A stretch of 37,725 nt of DNA from Myxococcales bacterium. Its GTDB lineage: Bacteria; Myxococcota_A; Polyangia; Polyangiales; Polyangiaceae. The position numbers were made by a program, and so were the translations under genes. Position 1 is the first letter of the stretch. Each line of letters begins with the position of its first letter. Below the pieces are notes generated by a model that ran no database searches, was not told where the DNA came from, and worked only from the letters and a program-made list of their open reading frames with translations. Shown in pieces: positions 1 through 10,926 of this stretch. The stretch covers positions 1 to 37,725 of the forward strand of contig PMCK01000588.1 of assembly GCA_003154095.1 (NCBI GenBank). The letters are read 5' to 3'.

Positions 1-1
1 C

Positions 2-913
2 ATGGTCGAGCAAATCGCCGACCCGCTGGTGCACTTGATTCGCAATGCAGTGGATCATGGCATCGAGTCGGCCGAGGAACGCCGCGCTGCTGGTAAACCA
101 GAAACCGGGACGGTTCGCCTGACGGCGTGCCACGAAAGCGGCAGTATTATTATCGAGATATCCGACGACGGTCGTGGCATCAACCGGGAGCGTGTGCTGG
201 CCAAGGCAATCTCCCAGGGCATCATCGACAAAAATGCGGTGTTGTCCGATGCACAAATCTTCGACCTGCTCTTCGCGCCAGGCTTTTCGACCGCTCAACA
301 AGTGACCGAAATCTCTGGGCGCGGTGTGGGGATGGACGTTGTCAAGCGGAACATAGAGTCCGTTCGCGGCCGCATTATCACTTCATCCGTTGCAGGCAAA
401 GGCACGACCTTCCGACTCGTATTGCCACTCACATTGGCGATTATCGATGGCATGGTCATCCGTTGTGGAGACGAAAGATTCATTCTACCGACATTGAACA
501 TAGTCGAGTCCCTGCAACCCACGAGCGAGATGTTATTCAGCATTACAGGGACGAATGAACACATCTTGGTACGCGGGCAAACGCTGCCGCTGGTGCGTCT
601 CAATCGGCTGCTCGACGTTCGCGGGAGCGAAAATGACCCCACCAAGGCCCTTATCATCATCGTCGAGTCACTGCGCACGCAAATTGCACTCCTCGTGGAT
701 GAAGTCGTTATGAAGCAGCAAGTCGTCATCAAGACACTGAACCACGAGCTGGATGCGTCACGAATGTTCGCAGGGGCGGCCATCCTATCCAACGGTCGGG
801 TGGGGCTCATCGTCAACGTCGAGTCGCTAATTGACGCTTCACGCGAGAAATTAGCCCAGGCCGCAGATCTGAAATCCAAGGAAAAAAGCGCAATGGCGCA
901 CTCACTCAACTAG
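2..913 (+). CDS. cheA: Chemotaxis histidine kinase CheA, C-terminal part (5' end outside window)
   Basis: The last 303 codons of a CheA kinase, which autophosphorylates and passes phosphate to CheY and CheB. Visible are the ATPase boxes: N box RNAVDHG near the left edge, G1 DDGRG, F box GFSTA, G2 GRGVGMDVV and a GKGTTF lid glycine motif. A CheW-like P5 domain follows (from about residue 150 of the visible part). P1 with the phosphorylated histidine, any P2 and the P3 dimerisation domain must lie upstream of the window, so the ATG at position 2 is an internal methionine, not the start. The stop is TAG at 911-913 and cheW begins 27 bp later, so this is the upstream part of the cluster I operon. 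It is one of three kinases here, and its P5 runs straight to the end with no second CheW domain. Confidence 0.95.
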   Translation: MVEQIADPLVHLIRNAVDHGIESAEERRAAGKPETGTVRLTACHESGSIIIEISDDGRGINRERVLAKAISQGIIDKNAVLSDAQIFDLLFAPGFSTAQQVTEISGRGVGMDVVKRNIESVRGRIITSSVAGKGTTFRLVLPLTLAIIDGMVIRCGDERFILPTLNIVESLQPTSEMLFSITGTNEHILVRGQTLPLVRLNRLLDVRGSENDPTKALIIIVESLRTQIALLVDEVVMKQQVVIKTLNHELDASRMFAGAAILSNGRVGLIVNVESLIDASREKLAQAADLKSKEKSAMAHSLN

Positions 914-940
914 CTCCGCCGCACTCCTCGAGGATCAACA

Positions 941-1489
941 ATGCCAGAACCAGTCAAAGACTCCAACAAGACCGACACCACCAGCGGCGAAGTCCCCAAT
1001 ATCGGGCAGCAGCTAGCCGGCAAGTACATGACATTCAAGCTAGCCAGCGAAGAATATGGCCTGGCAATCCTGCGTGTCCGAGAAATCATCGGCCTGATGG
1101 ACATCACACGGGTGCCTCGCACCAAGGAATTCATTCGCGGCGTGATCAACCTGCGCGGCAAGGTGATTCCCGTGGTCGATTTGCGCATGAAGTTCAATAT
1201 GCCCTCCACGGAATCCACCGATCAAACAGTGATCATAGTGGTTCAGTGGTTGGTCAGCAACAACGCGACCACGATGGGCATTCTGGTCGACGAGGTTCTG
1301 GAAGTATTGAACATAGCGGCCGAGCAAATCGAACCGCCGCCGGAGCTCTATTCGCGAAACGGCGAGACGGACTTCATTCTAGGTATCGGCAAAGCGGACA
1401 AGCGGGTCATCTGCCTTTTGGACATCGAACAGGTACTATCCAAGGACGAAACCATGCATTTGCGCTCACTGGAAGCCAGCGAGGCGTAA
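941..1489 (+). CDS. cheW: Coupling protein CheW
   Basis: A 182-aa single-domain CheW adaptor linking receptors to CheA. After a polar tail of about 27 residues comes the CheW fold, with the recognisable segments YGLAILRVREI, GVINLRGKVIPVVDLR and GILVDEVLEVLNI. Near the C-terminus is FILGIGK, then a conserved LLDIEQ strand. The length is slightly above the usual 150-170 aa because of the N-terminal tail. An AGGA-type ribosome binding site (gaggatcaaca) precedes the ATG. It lies between cheA and the large receptor in the same orientation and is presumably the adaptor of that array. Nothing looks degenerate. Confidence 0.96.
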   Translation: MPEPVKDSNKTDTTSGEVPNIGQQLAGKYMTFKLASEEYGLAILRVREIIGLMDITRVPRTKEFIRGVINLRGKVIPVVDLRMKFNMPSTESTDQTVIIVVQWLVSNNATTMGILVDEVLEVLNIAAEQIEPPPELYSRNGETDFILGIGKADKRVICLLDIEQVLSKDETMHLRSLEASEA

Positions 1490-1540
1490 GGGGCAAGTCA
1501 GAGCGCACGAGATTAATATTTAGGAAAGCGAGCAGCGGTC

Positions 1541-4500
1541 ATGTTAAACGACATTAAGACGAGCACTAAGTTACTATTCGGATTTGGTTTGGCCATTGCA
1601 GTCACGCTCATTATTGGAATTGTTGGGCGGCAGGCCCTTGTGACGGCAAGCGAACATATGGACGACATCGGCAAGAATCGAATGCCGAGTCTTTATGGCG
1701 TTCAAGAAATGATTGCGGGCCAGCTGCATGTGGCGGCTGGGCAACGCGGATTGGTCAATCGCCGAATGATGGAACATGGCGTGCGCCAAGGAAACTACGA
1801 CGAAATTGCCACGGGTCTTCGCCAGGCCGCAGACGGCCGAAAGGTTTACGAGGCTTTGCCCATGGCCCCGGAGGAGCAGCGCATCTGGTCGAGCTTCGTG
1901 CCTCGCTGGGACGAATGGCAACGAAATGTTCAAAGTACCGTTGATATCGAAAAGGAGAAGGATGCGCTGCTCAGCAGCGGCGCCAAGGGGGATGACCCGC
2001 GTGTCACCCAAATTGACGACAAGGCGATGGAATTCATGAGCCGCGCCCGTGACGCCCGCAGCGAATCCAACAAGGCACTTGCAGACATTGCTCGTCTCAA
2101 CAATGACTTCGGCAAAACCGCAGTTCAGCAATCCGAGGCCGCGGCATCGAAGAACATTTCGGTGATGCTGACAGCGATGTTCATTGGATCAATGATTGCC
2201 GCCGTAGTGGGGTTGTCAATTGCTCGCAGCATCAAGAACGCGCTGGACGCATTGCACCGCGAAGCCACGCGACTCGCGCAAGCTGCCGTGGCCGGACAAC
2301 TGGCAACCCGGGCCGATGTAATGGTGGTACCCGCAGAATTCCGGGGTATCGTCCAGGGTGTAAATGACACATTGGACGCTGTGATCAACCCATTGAATGT
2401 GGCTGCAGACTACGTGGACAAGATTTCCAAGGGTGATATCCCGCCCAAGATTACCGATACGTACAATGGTGACTTCAATGTAATCAAGGGCAACCTCAAT
2501 AAATGCATCGATTCACTGAGTGGGCTTCTCGGGACCATGTCCACCATGTATGAGGCCCAAAGGGCAGGAGACATCGAAGCATATGTCGACGTGACTCAAT
2601 TCCAAGGAGCCTACCGACAGCTAGCGCAGGGGGTCAACGACGGTGTCAAGTCAATCATAGACAACACCCTGACCATTTTGGACACAGTATCTTCCTACTC
2701 CGAAGGTGATTTCACGCCCGTTATGAGAAGACTGCCGGGTAAGCAGGTCGTCGCCAACGAGCGCATGGACAAATTGCGCCAGAACTTGATGGCGCTCGTC
2801 GCTGATGCCAAAGTTCTTTCAATTGCAGCAGTCGAGGGCAAATTGGCCGTTCGCGCCGATGCGTCCAAACATCAAGGCGACTACCGCAAGATCGTGCAGG
2901 GCGTCAACGAGACGCTGGATGCAGTCATTGGCCCGCTGAACGTGGCCGCCAACTATGTCGATCGGATTTCCAAAGGTGAAGTCCCCGCGAAGATTACCGA
3001 CAACTATAACGGTGACTTCAACGTCATCAAGAATAACCTGAACCAGCTCGTCAATAACCTCAATCAGCTCGTTGATGATATGGGTGTCATGTCCAAGCAA
3101 CATGATGCGGGTGACATCGACGTCAAGATCCCCGAAGAAAGATTCGAAGGCGCCTACCGCGTCATGGCCAAGGGCGTCAATGACATGGTGTTCGGCCATA
3201 TTGCCGTCAAGAAGAAGGCCATGGCCTGCCTGGCCGAGTTTGCTGCCGGCAATTTCGACGCGCCGCTCGAGAAATTCCCGGGCAAGAAGGTGTTTATCAA
3301 TGAGAACATCGAACTGTTGCGCCGAAACAGTAAGGCGCTCGTCACTGATGCCATCATGCTCTCAAAGGCTGCCGTTGAAGGGAAATTGGCTACCCGTGCC
3401 GACGCCTCAAAGCATCAGGGCGACTTCAGGAAGATCGTTCAAGGCGTCAATGAAACTTTGGACGCGGTTATCGGCCCGCTCAATGTGTCGGCTGACTACG
3501 TGGACAAGATCTCCAAGGGCAGTATCCCAGCAAAGATCACAGACACGTATAACGGTGACTTCAACACAATCAAGAACAACCTGAATCAGTGCATTGATGC
3601 GGTCAACAATATGGTTGCAGACGCGGGACTCCTTGCTAAGGCTGCCGTCGAAGGCAAGTTGGCTACCCGTGCCGATGCCTCCAAGCATCAAGGCGACTAC
3701 CGTAAAATCGTACAAGGCGTCAATGAAACACTCGACGCGGTTATCGGTCCGCTCAATGTCTCCGCTGACTATGTCGACAAGATCTCCAAGGGTAATATTC
3801 CCGAGCGAATCACCGACACGTACAATGGCGACTTCAACACTATCAAGAACAACCTGAACAAGTGCATCGACGCCGTAAACAGGATGGCTGGTGACGCCAC
3901 CATGTTGGCCAAGGCTGCTGTAGAAGGCAAGCTTGCGACCCGTGCGGACGCGACCAAACATGAAGGCGACTTTCGCAAGATCGTTCAAGGTGTCAATGAG
4001 ACGTTGGATGCAGTCATCGGTCCGCTCAATGTCTCGGCCGATTATGTGGACAAGATCTCCAGAGGCAATATTCCTCCCAAGATCACGGACAGCTACAATG
4101 GTGACTTCAATACAATCAAAAATAACCTGAACAGGTGCGTCGATGCTGTAAATTCTCTTGTAGCTGACACCGAAACACTTGTAAGGGCGTCTATTGAAGG
4201 CAAACTATCAACGCGTGCCGACGCCTCCAAGCATGAAGGCGACTACCGGAGGATTGTCGATGGTGTCAATAAGACGCTAGACGCCGTAATTGCGCCGGTC
4301 ATGGAAGCCGCAGGTGCCCTCGAAACTCTGGCACGCTACGACCTGCGAGCCCGTGTCACTGGCGATTACCAGGGCGATCACGCTCGAATCAAGGACGCCC
4401 TCAACGGTACTGCCAAGGCACTGCAAGATGCACTCAGTCAGGTGGCTGATGCGGTCGAACAGGTCTCAGAGGCATCACAGCAGATTGCAGGTTCAAGCCA

Positions 4501-5410
4501 AGCCGTGTCTCAAGGCGCTTCAGAACAGGCGAGTTCACTTGAAGAAACGTCAAGCAGCCTAGAGGAAATGGCCGGCATGACCAAGCAGAACGCCGATAAT
4601 ACGATACAGGCACGCTCGTTGGCTCAGACAACCAAGGAAGCCGCTGAAAAGGGCGGTACGGCCATGATTCGCATGACCGACGCGATGGAAAAGATCCGCG
4701 CTGCTTCCCAGGGCACGGCTGACATTATCAAGGACATCAACGAGATCGCGTTCCAAACGAATCTCTTGGCGCTCAACGCGGCGGTCGAAGCCGCCAGGGC
4801 CGGCGACGCAGGGCGTGGCTTTGCGGTGGTCGCTGAAGAAGTCCGTAACTTGGCGCTGCGCTCGAAGGAAGCAGCCAAGAAGACCGAAGACCTCATCAAG
4901 GTAGCGGTCGGTCATGCCGAGAATGGTCGAGTCATCACGAATGAAGTTGCTGGCAGTCTCACTGAGATTGTGACGGCCGCAGCCAAAGTCAACGACATCG
5001 TCAGTGAAATCGCCGTTGCCAGTCAGGAACAGTCACGTGGAATCGAGCAAGTCAACACTGCGGTTGCCGAGATGGACAAGGTCGTGCAAACCGCCGCGTC
5101 CAACGCAGAAGAGTCGTCAAGTGCGGCTGAAGAGTTGGCGAGTCAGTCTGAAGAGCTGTCTAGCCTCGTTCAGCGCTTCGAACTCGACCGGGACAACCGA
5201 ACAGCGTCACGGCGTCATGCTCCCGCCGCCAAAGAAGCCGCATCGCCACGCCGAGCTGCGATGCACCCCGCCACAATTCCGCCACCCAGGCGCGGAGCCG
5301 TTATTGTGAACCGTGCCAAGAGGCCCAACGGCGCCAACGGCACGACGCACAAACCAAGCCCCGAGGATCTAATCCCGCTAGAAAAGGACCCGGAATTCCA
5401 GGACTTTTAG
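1541..5410 (+). CDS. Transmembrane chemoreceptor (MCP) with a long tandem HAMP array and a C-terminal pentapeptide
   Basis: A 1289-aa membrane receptor. TM1 lies at about residues 11-30 and TM2 at about 206-226, bracketing a periplasmic region of about 175 residues that looks like a four-helix bundle. Residues of about 240-965 form a chain of HAMP-type modules with recurring [24 protein letters not shown] and DKISKG..P.KITD elements. Units begin 543 bp apart at first (2282, 2825, 3368) and then exactly 273 bp apart (3368, 3641, 3914, 4187). The signalling hairpin has its tip around residues 1065-1105 ([21 protein letters not shown]). A basic, proline-rich linker then runs to the final EFQDF, which fits the aromatic pentapeptide pattern used to tether CheR/CheB. 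cheR starts just downstream. The ligand cannot be read from the sequence. Confidence 0.95.
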   Translation: MLNDIKTSTKLLFGFGLAIAVTLIIGIVGRQALVTASEHMDDIGKNRMPSLYGVQEMIAGQLHVAAGQRGLVNRRMMEHGVRQGNYDEIATGLRQAADGRKVYEALPMAPEEQRIWSSFVPRWDEWQRNVQSTVDIEKEKDALLSSGAKGDDPRVTQIDDKAMEFMSRARDARSESNKALADIARLNNDFGKTAVQQSEAAASKNISVMLTAMFIGSMIAAVVGLSIARSIKNALDALHREATRLAQAAVAGQLATRADVMVVPAEFRGIVQGVNDTLDAVINPLNVAADYVDKISKGDIPPKITDTYNGDFNVIKGNLNKCIDSLSGLLGTMSTMYEAQRAGDIEAYVDVTQFQGAYRQLAQGVNDGVKSIIDNTLTILDTVSSYSEGDFTPVMRRLPGKQVVANERMDKLRQNLMALVADAKVLSIAAVEGKLAVRADASKHQGDYRKIVQGVNETLDAVIGPLNVAANYVDRISKGEVPAKITDNYNGDFNVIKNNLNQLVNNLNQLVDDMGVMSKQHDAGDIDVKIPEERFEGAYRVMAKGVNDMVFGHIAVKKKAMACLAEFAAGNFDAPLEKFPGKKVFINENIELLRRNSKALVTDAIMLSKAAVEGKLATRADASKHQGDFRKIVQGVNETLDAVIGPLNVSADYVDKISKGSIPAKITDTYNGDFNTIKNNLNQCIDAVNNMVADAGLLAKAAVEGKLATRADASKHQGDYRKIVQGVNETLDAVIGPLNVSADYVDKISKGNIPERITDTYNGDFNTIKNNLNKCIDAVNRMAGDATMLAKAAVEGKLATRADATKHEGDFRKIVQGVNETLDAVIGPLNVSADYVDKISRGNIPPKITDSYNGDFNTIKNNLNRCVDAVNSLVADTETLVRASIEGKLSTRADASKHEGDYRRIVDGVNKTLDAVIAPVMEAAGALETLARYDLRARVTGDYQGDHARIKDALNGTAKALQDALSQVADAVEQVSEASQQIAGSSQAVSQGASEQASSLEETSSSLEEMAGMTKQNADNTIQARSLAQTTKEAAEKGGTAMIRMTDAMEKIRAASQGTADIIKDINEIAFQTNLLALNAAVEAARAGDAGRGFAVVAEEVRNLALRSKEAAKKTEDLIKVAVGHAENGRVITNEVAGSLTEIVTAAAKVNDIVSEIAVASQEQSRGIEQVNTAVAEMDKVVQTAASNAEESSSAAEELASQSEELSSLVQRFELDRDNRTASRRHAPAAKEAASPRRAAMHPATIPPPRRGAVIVNRAKRPNGANGTTHKPSPEDLIPLEKDPEFQDF
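3368..4186 (+). repeat. Three exact-length 273-bp in-frame tandem repeats coding HAMP modules
   Basis: Units start at 3368, 3641 and 3914, and a partly diverged fourth starts at 4187. Each encodes 91 residues beginning [12 protein letters not shown]. Earlier related units start at 2282 and 2825 with twice-length spacing (543 bp, 181 codons). Neighbouring copies are nearly identical in protein but differ at many third codon positions, so they are old duplications under protein-level constraint rather than an assembly artefact. Confidence 0.9.
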
Positions 5411-5485
5411 CCAGCCCAAACAAGCGAGAAGCCCGTGGGCGACCGAAGAAATCCGAGGTCGCCCACAGCCCTTGCAGAGATTGTG

Positions 5486-6355
5486 ATGCTTAACGTGGAT
5501 GCGCAGCTGTTTCAAAGATTCTGTGACATTGCTTATTCAAGAGCAGGTATCAAGCTGCGCGACGGCAAAGAGGCACTTGTTTCAGCCAGGGTCGCCAAGC
5601 GCCTCCGAGCGCTACACCTTTCGAGCCCCAGCGAGTACTTGGCATTTCTTGAGGGAGATGCGTCGGGCAATGAGGTAGTCTCCTTCCTGGATGCCATCTC
5701 GACGAACTTTACGACATTCTTTCGTGAGCCCGATCACTTCAAACGCCTAGAAGAGTTCGTCGATTACAGGCTTAGTCAGGGCAAAAAGCGGCTTCGCGTA
5801 TGGTGCGCCGCATCGAGCAGCGGGGAGGAGCCTTATACACTGGCCATGACTCTTGCCGAAATGTTGGGCGATAGCCCCGTAGATTGGCGCATTTTGGCCA
5901 CGGACATTTCCACCAAGATTCTTGCAATGGCGGAAGCAGGCACGTACGACGAACCAGCACTCAAGGATGTGCCGCGGGCCCTGCTCTCGAAATACTTTAG
6001 GGCTACGGATTCACGACGCTCCAGCAATCGACGCTGGCAGGTCACAGACGAACTGCGTCGCAAAGTCGTCTTCAAGCGACTCAACCTGGCAAAACCCCCT
6101 TACCCAATGCCGGGCCCGCTGGACGTTGTATTCTGTCGGAATGTGATGATCTATTTCGATGATCCGGTAAGGCAGGGACTATTTACCGAGGTAGATCGGT
6201 TGCTGGCGGATGATGGTCTTGTCTGCATTGGCCACTCGGAGTCCCTTTCCGGGCTAAAGACCAAGCTGTCGATTATTGAACCTTCAGTTTACCAGCCCCA
6301 AGGGACTGTATCTCCATTGACAACGAGCAGGGCCGCCAAACGGATGCGCCGATGA
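5486..6355 (+). CDS. cheR: Chemoreceptor methyltransferase CheR
   Basis: An S-adenosylmethionine-dependent methyltransferase that methylates receptor glutamates. It is 289 aa from the ATG at 5486. An in-frame GTG at 5435 would give 306 aa, but the ATG start places the first helix (LFQRF) where the cluster III CheR has it. The N-terminal helical domain is followed by the SAM-binding motif CAASSSGEEPYTLAM, then ATDIST and FCRNVMIYFDDP. In the beta-subdomain, the stretch between KYF and the DEL motif (RATDSRRSSN..) is unusually basic and glycine-free. It differs from both other CheR loops in this window, so pentapeptide binding cannot be predicted. It sits between the multi-HAMP receptor and cheD, and its likely substrate is that receptor. 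Confidence 0.95.
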   Translation: MLNVDAQLFQRFCDIAYSRAGIKLRDGKEALVSARVAKRLRALHLSSPSEYLAFLEGDASGNEVVSFLDAISTNFTTFFREPDHFKRLEEFVDYRLSQGKKRLRVWCAASSSGEEPYTLAMTLAEMLGDSPVDWRILATDISTKILAMAEAGTYDEPALKDVPRALLSKYFRATDSRRSSNRRWQVTDELRRKVVFKRLNLAKPPYPMPGPLDVVFCRNVMIYFDDPVRQGLFTEVDRLLADDGLVCIGHSESLSGLKTKLSIIEPSVYQPQGTVSPLTTSRAAKRMRR

Positions 6356-6358
6356 AAG

Positions 6359-6844
6359 GTGAATGTGCGTCGAGTCGTCGTAGATATTGCGGATTTCGTG
6401 GTGAGTAAGGACTTGGACGTCACGTTGACAACCTATGCCCTGGGCTCCTGCATTGCCGTCATTTTGCATGATGCTGTGATTCCAGCAGCGGGGATGATTC
6501 ACTACATGTTGCCGCTGTCCTCGACGAATCCCGAGAAAGCCAAGCTCAAACCGGCCATGTTCGCCGATACCGGGGTGCCGCAGCTATTTCATGCGATGTA
6601 TGGCCTAGGTTGCAAGAAAGAAAACCTGGTTGTCAAAGTGGCGGGTGGTGGCCAGTTGTATGACGATCAGGGAATTTTCGAAATTGGTAAGCGCAATTAC
6701 ACGGTACTAAGGCGCATGCTTTGGAAGACCAACGTCCTCGTGGCGGCCGAAGAGGTAGGAGGCGCCAAGTCACGCACCGTTCATCTCGAAGTCGCAACGG
6801 GTCGTTGTGTAATACGTTCCGGAGATTTGGAGCAAGAGCTGTGA
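6359..6844 (+). CDS. cheD: Chemoreceptor glutamine deamidase CheD
   Basis: A 161-aa CheD that deamidates receptor glutamines. The catalytic cysteine lies in YALGSCIAV and the catalytic histidine 17 residues later in GMIHYMLP. A threonine lies six residues before the cysteine, as in active family members. VAGGGQLY and the C-terminal HLEVATGRCVIR strand complete the fold. The start could be GTG 6359, or GTG 6365 two codons later, which is better spaced from aaaggtga. It begins 3 bp after the cheR stop, and its TGA overlaps the next gene's GTG (GTGA at 6841-6844), so the genes are translationally coupled. In Bacillus-type systems CheD also partners a CheC/CheX-type phosphatase, and a cheX lies two genes downstream. 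Confidence 0.94.
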   Translation: MNVRRVVVDIADFVVSKDLDVTLTTYALGSCIAVILHDAVIPAAGMIHYMLPLSSTNPEKAKLKPAMFADTGVPQLFHAMYGLGCKKENLVVKVAGGGQLYDDQGIFEIGKRNYTVLRRMLWKTNVLVAAEEVGGAKSRTVHLEVATGRCVIRSGDLEQEL

Positions 6845-8105
6845 TCGACAAGCAAAACTTGATAGCGATAATTAGGCAGCTGCCCACTATTCCCCAGGCG
6901 GTTCTGGAACTGCAGAAATTGCTGACGCAGCCCAACGTCAGCGTTGCAGATGTCGATCGAGTGATCCGGACGGATCCAGCCCTGACCGGAAACATCTTGC
7001 GCCTCGCCAATAGTGCAGCCTTTGGCCTTTCACGCAAGGTAGCGGATATCCCGCAAGCCGTCACGCTCATGGGTTTCAAAGTACTTGGCAACCTGGCGCA
7101 TACGGCGGCATTCTCAAAAGCAATTCCACCAGAATTCCCGGGCTATCGCCTAACGGCAGCCCAATTTCTGCGTCACAGCTTCGTGGTTGGAGTTCTTGCT
7201 GAATCTCTTGCAAGCGCGATGAGCCTCGCCGCAAACCGACCTTACTTTACAGCGGGCTTGTTACACGACATTGGGAAATTGGTTCTAGGAACATTCGTAG
7301 CTACCCACGACCAGGATCTATTCAGGCTGCTCGATTCACAGGAGCTTACGTTCGTTCAAGTGGAACGTGAAATACTGGGTGTCGATCACGGTCAAGTGGC
7401 TGCATGGGTGGGCGAGCATTGGCAGCTCCCAGCCGAACTGATTGCCGCAGCCGAGTTGCATCATCGACCTGACGAGGTCCCGGCTGAATTTCAGCCGATC
7501 GTGGACATAGTTCATGTTGCTGACATGACAGCCCATTGCCTGGGCTTTGGCGCGGACATGGGAGAGCTCGCACGCAGCATTCATAAGGGCTCGTTCGAGC
7601 GACTCAAACTCACAGCTGAGTTGCTGGAAAGAGTGGCCAGTACGTCGCTCGAGCGACTGATGCAAGAATTACCCACGGAGGGGCGCGACAGCGTCAAGCT
7701 CCGGTGTCAGGAACTATTGCATATTTTGGTTGTGGATGATTCCTCGATTATTCGGCAAATGGTGTGCAAAAGCTTGGGATTGGCGGGGTTACCTCCCCAT
7801 GAGATATCGGAAGCCAGTGACGGCGCGCAGGCGCTCTCCATGCTGCGCGAGGGGTCACGCACGTTCGACCTTGTGTTAGCGGATATCCACATGCCGAAAA
7901 TGACCGGAACTCAACTAGTGGGGGCAATGTCAGAGGATGAAAGACTGAAAAGCATTCCGGTCGTCATCATTTCTTCCGATGGAAACACGGCCAACCACGA
8001 GCGGCTGCGAGCCCTCGGGGTAAGGGCACTATTAAGAAAACCATTTAGACCCGAACAGTTCAGGGCAGTCGTTCGCCCGATATTGAGCGACGAAACGGCG
8101 CGGTC

Positions 8106-8109
<4 letters not shown>
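6841..8109 (+). CDS. HDOD domain - receiver fusion protein
   Basis: A 422-aa protein from the GTG at 6841, which overlaps the cheD stop by 4 bp. An in-frame ATG at 6721 lies inside cheD and is rejected. Residues of about 8-210 form an HDOD domain, with IRTDPALTGNILRLANSA, the LLHDIGKLVLG motif near 140-150, and AELHHRPD near 205-211. A helical linker leads to a receiver from about 293 to the end: VVDDSS at 297-302, phospho-acceptor Asp347 in LADIHMP, and a conserved Lys in LRKPF. HDOD proteins usually act as signalling or protein-binding modules, not nucleases. Placing the receiver at the C-terminus inside a che operon suggests an output protein phosphorylated by the cluster I CheA, in place of a stand-alone cheY. 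The downstream target is unknown. Confidence 0.93.
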
Positions 8110-9631
<1,522 letters not shown>

Positions 9632-9676
9632 GAAACCATAGTTGACTCAGGTGGCCCCAAGAATCGAGCGTATACA

Positions 9677-10096
9677 ATGGAAAATGCAAAACGGATTCAT
9701 GTCCCAACTCAGCTCACACCGGAGCTGACCACCGATGTAGAAGAAATCGACTCGCAACACCGCTATTTCTTGGATCTAATTCACGCAGTGGAGGATTTAT
9801 GCAAAAATCCGGAATCAGAAACTGCAAGAATATTGCTCTTGGAGATCGCGCGTTACGCGCAATGTCACTTTGCGTACGAAGAAACCATGATGACGGTTTA
9901 CGATTACCCAGATCGGGACCAGCATGTGGCTCAGCACGCCGGAATATTGACCGCCTTGAGACGATCAATTGAGAACGACTGCGTCAATCTTGCCCAAATG
10001 CGTTTTCAGCTCCTACGCTGGCTAATGGCGCACATTCCTCAGGAAGATAAACCGATGTTGGCATTCGTGACAGCGCAACGCCCTTGTATCGACTAG
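9677..10096 (+). CDS. Bacteriohemerythrin (O2-binding di-iron protein)
   Basis: A 139-aa single-domain hemerythrin. All seven expected ligands of the di-iron site are present: His28 (DSQHRYF), His64 and Glu68 (H-x3-E), His83 and His87 (H-x3-H), His119 and Asp124 (H-x4-D). No signal peptide is seen, so it is cytoplasmic. It starts 45 bp after cheB in the same direction and is probably the last gene of the cluster I transcript. Established knowledge: bacterial hemerythrins bind O2 reversibly and occur both as stand-alone carriers and fused to receptors (DcrH type). Inference: it could supply or buffer O2 information for this chemosensory array, but the sequence does not show an interaction. Confidence 0.92.
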   Translation: MENAKRIHVPTQLTPELTTDVEEIDSQHRYFLDLIHAVEDLCKNPESETARILLLEIARYAQCHFAYEETMMTVYDYPDRDQHVAQHAGILTALRRSIENDCVNLAQMRFQLLRWLMAHIPQEDKPMLAFVTAQRPCID

Positions 10097-10358
10097 AACC
10101 TACAGATACCGAGGACTCAAGACTAGTGCGGTATCCAGCCACCAGGCTGTGTTAAGCCACGACGCCCAGGGCAATGCCCGCGAGCCGCAGTTGAGGGTTG
10201 CCTAATACCGTAAGCCCTGCCCAACGCGCTTGCGCCGTGGCGACGACTACCGACACGGCGAACCATAGACAGCGAAGTTTTCTAGCTTGTGCAATTCCTT
10301 GGTTCATGGTCGAAAGCGGGGGTTAAGATTGGTTTCGAGTGATCCGTAAATGCCTTAA

Positions 10359-10913
10359 ATGATTGGGACGGTACCGGTAGACAGCCACGAGCACCTGCGG
10401 ATATTGACCTGCACCGACGGAATCATTGTTGCCGAAGTCGGTCCTGTTTGCGTGGTGATCTGGCGTGGTGACGTCACCGAAGAAAGATTTGAACTTCAAT
10501 CGACGGGACTCGCCGAGGTGGCGGCGCGCCATTCTCCCAACGCAGCGCTGTTGTGCATCGTTGAACCGACTGTCAAACCACCCAGCCGGCGCCTACGGAA
10601 GGCATCTATAGACATGCTTAACTCTCACGTGACTGAACTGCGCTGCGTAGCTGGCGTGTGTGAGGGGGAAGGGATACTAACCAGTATTGGTCGGGTTGTC
10701 ATGACCGGAATGGCCGTTGTATTTGGCCGTCCGAAAATACCATTGACAATCTTGGGCAGCGTCGAGGAAGCAGCACTATGGATGCAAAAGCATATTTCGC
10801 TCGGGCCACTTGCAATCTTTGCATTTCTAGTTGAGGTCGCTCGAACCAATTTGGATGTACAAGATCTGCGGGCAAGTGTGAGCCGCCAAAAGGTCGCAAT
10901 ACAAGGCAAGTGA
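10359..10913 (+). CDS. Uncharacterised 184-aa protein
   Basis: I do not recognise a named domain. The first 120 residues have a strand-rich start (IIVAEVGPVCVVIWRGDVT), followed by the helix AEVAARHSPNAALLCIVEP and the strand ELRCVAGVCEGEG. The run GRVVMTGMAVVFGRP, then VEEAALWMQKH, resembles uncharacterised proteins I associate with myxobacteria, possibly a STAS/SEC14-like fold (inference). No signal peptide or transmembrane segment is evident. The ATG at 10359 has no strong ribosome binding site. It is preceded by 262 bp without a recognisable feature and converges on the minus-strand cheD with a 13-bp gap. It is probably a separate transcript rather than part of cluster I. Confidence 0.7.
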   Translation: MIGTVPVDSHEHLRILTCTDGIIVAEVGPVCVVIWRGDVTEERFELQSTGLAEVAARHSPNAALLCIVEPTVKPPSRRLRKASIDMLNSHVTELRCVAGVCEGEGILTSIGRVVMTGMAVVFGRPKIPLTILGSVEEAALWMQKHISLGPLAIFAFLVEVARTNLDVQDLRASVSRQKVAIQGK

Positions 10914-10926
10914 GGCTCGCTTGAGT

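Noticed and set aside
295-909. Long minus-strand open frame opposite cheA
   Set aside because: It is antisense to a clearly conserved ATPase/P5 region, has Ser/Arg-rich low-complexity composition, and shows no domain.
3407-3988. 193-aa minus-strand open frame with internal repeats opposite the multi-HAMP receptor
   Set aside because: Its repeats are only the reverse reading of the 273-bp HAMP units; no independent coding signal.
2282-4265. Tandem repeats considered as a CRISPR or satellite array
   Set aside because: The units are 273 bp, in frame, and encode conserved HAMP modules with synonymous divergence; no short repeat-spacer pattern.
6721-6840. Upstream extension of the HDOD-receiver gene from an ATG at 6721
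   Set aside because: It lies within cheD, encodes Arg-rich sequence unlike HDOD proteins, and the GTG at 6841 has the usual 4-bp overlap.
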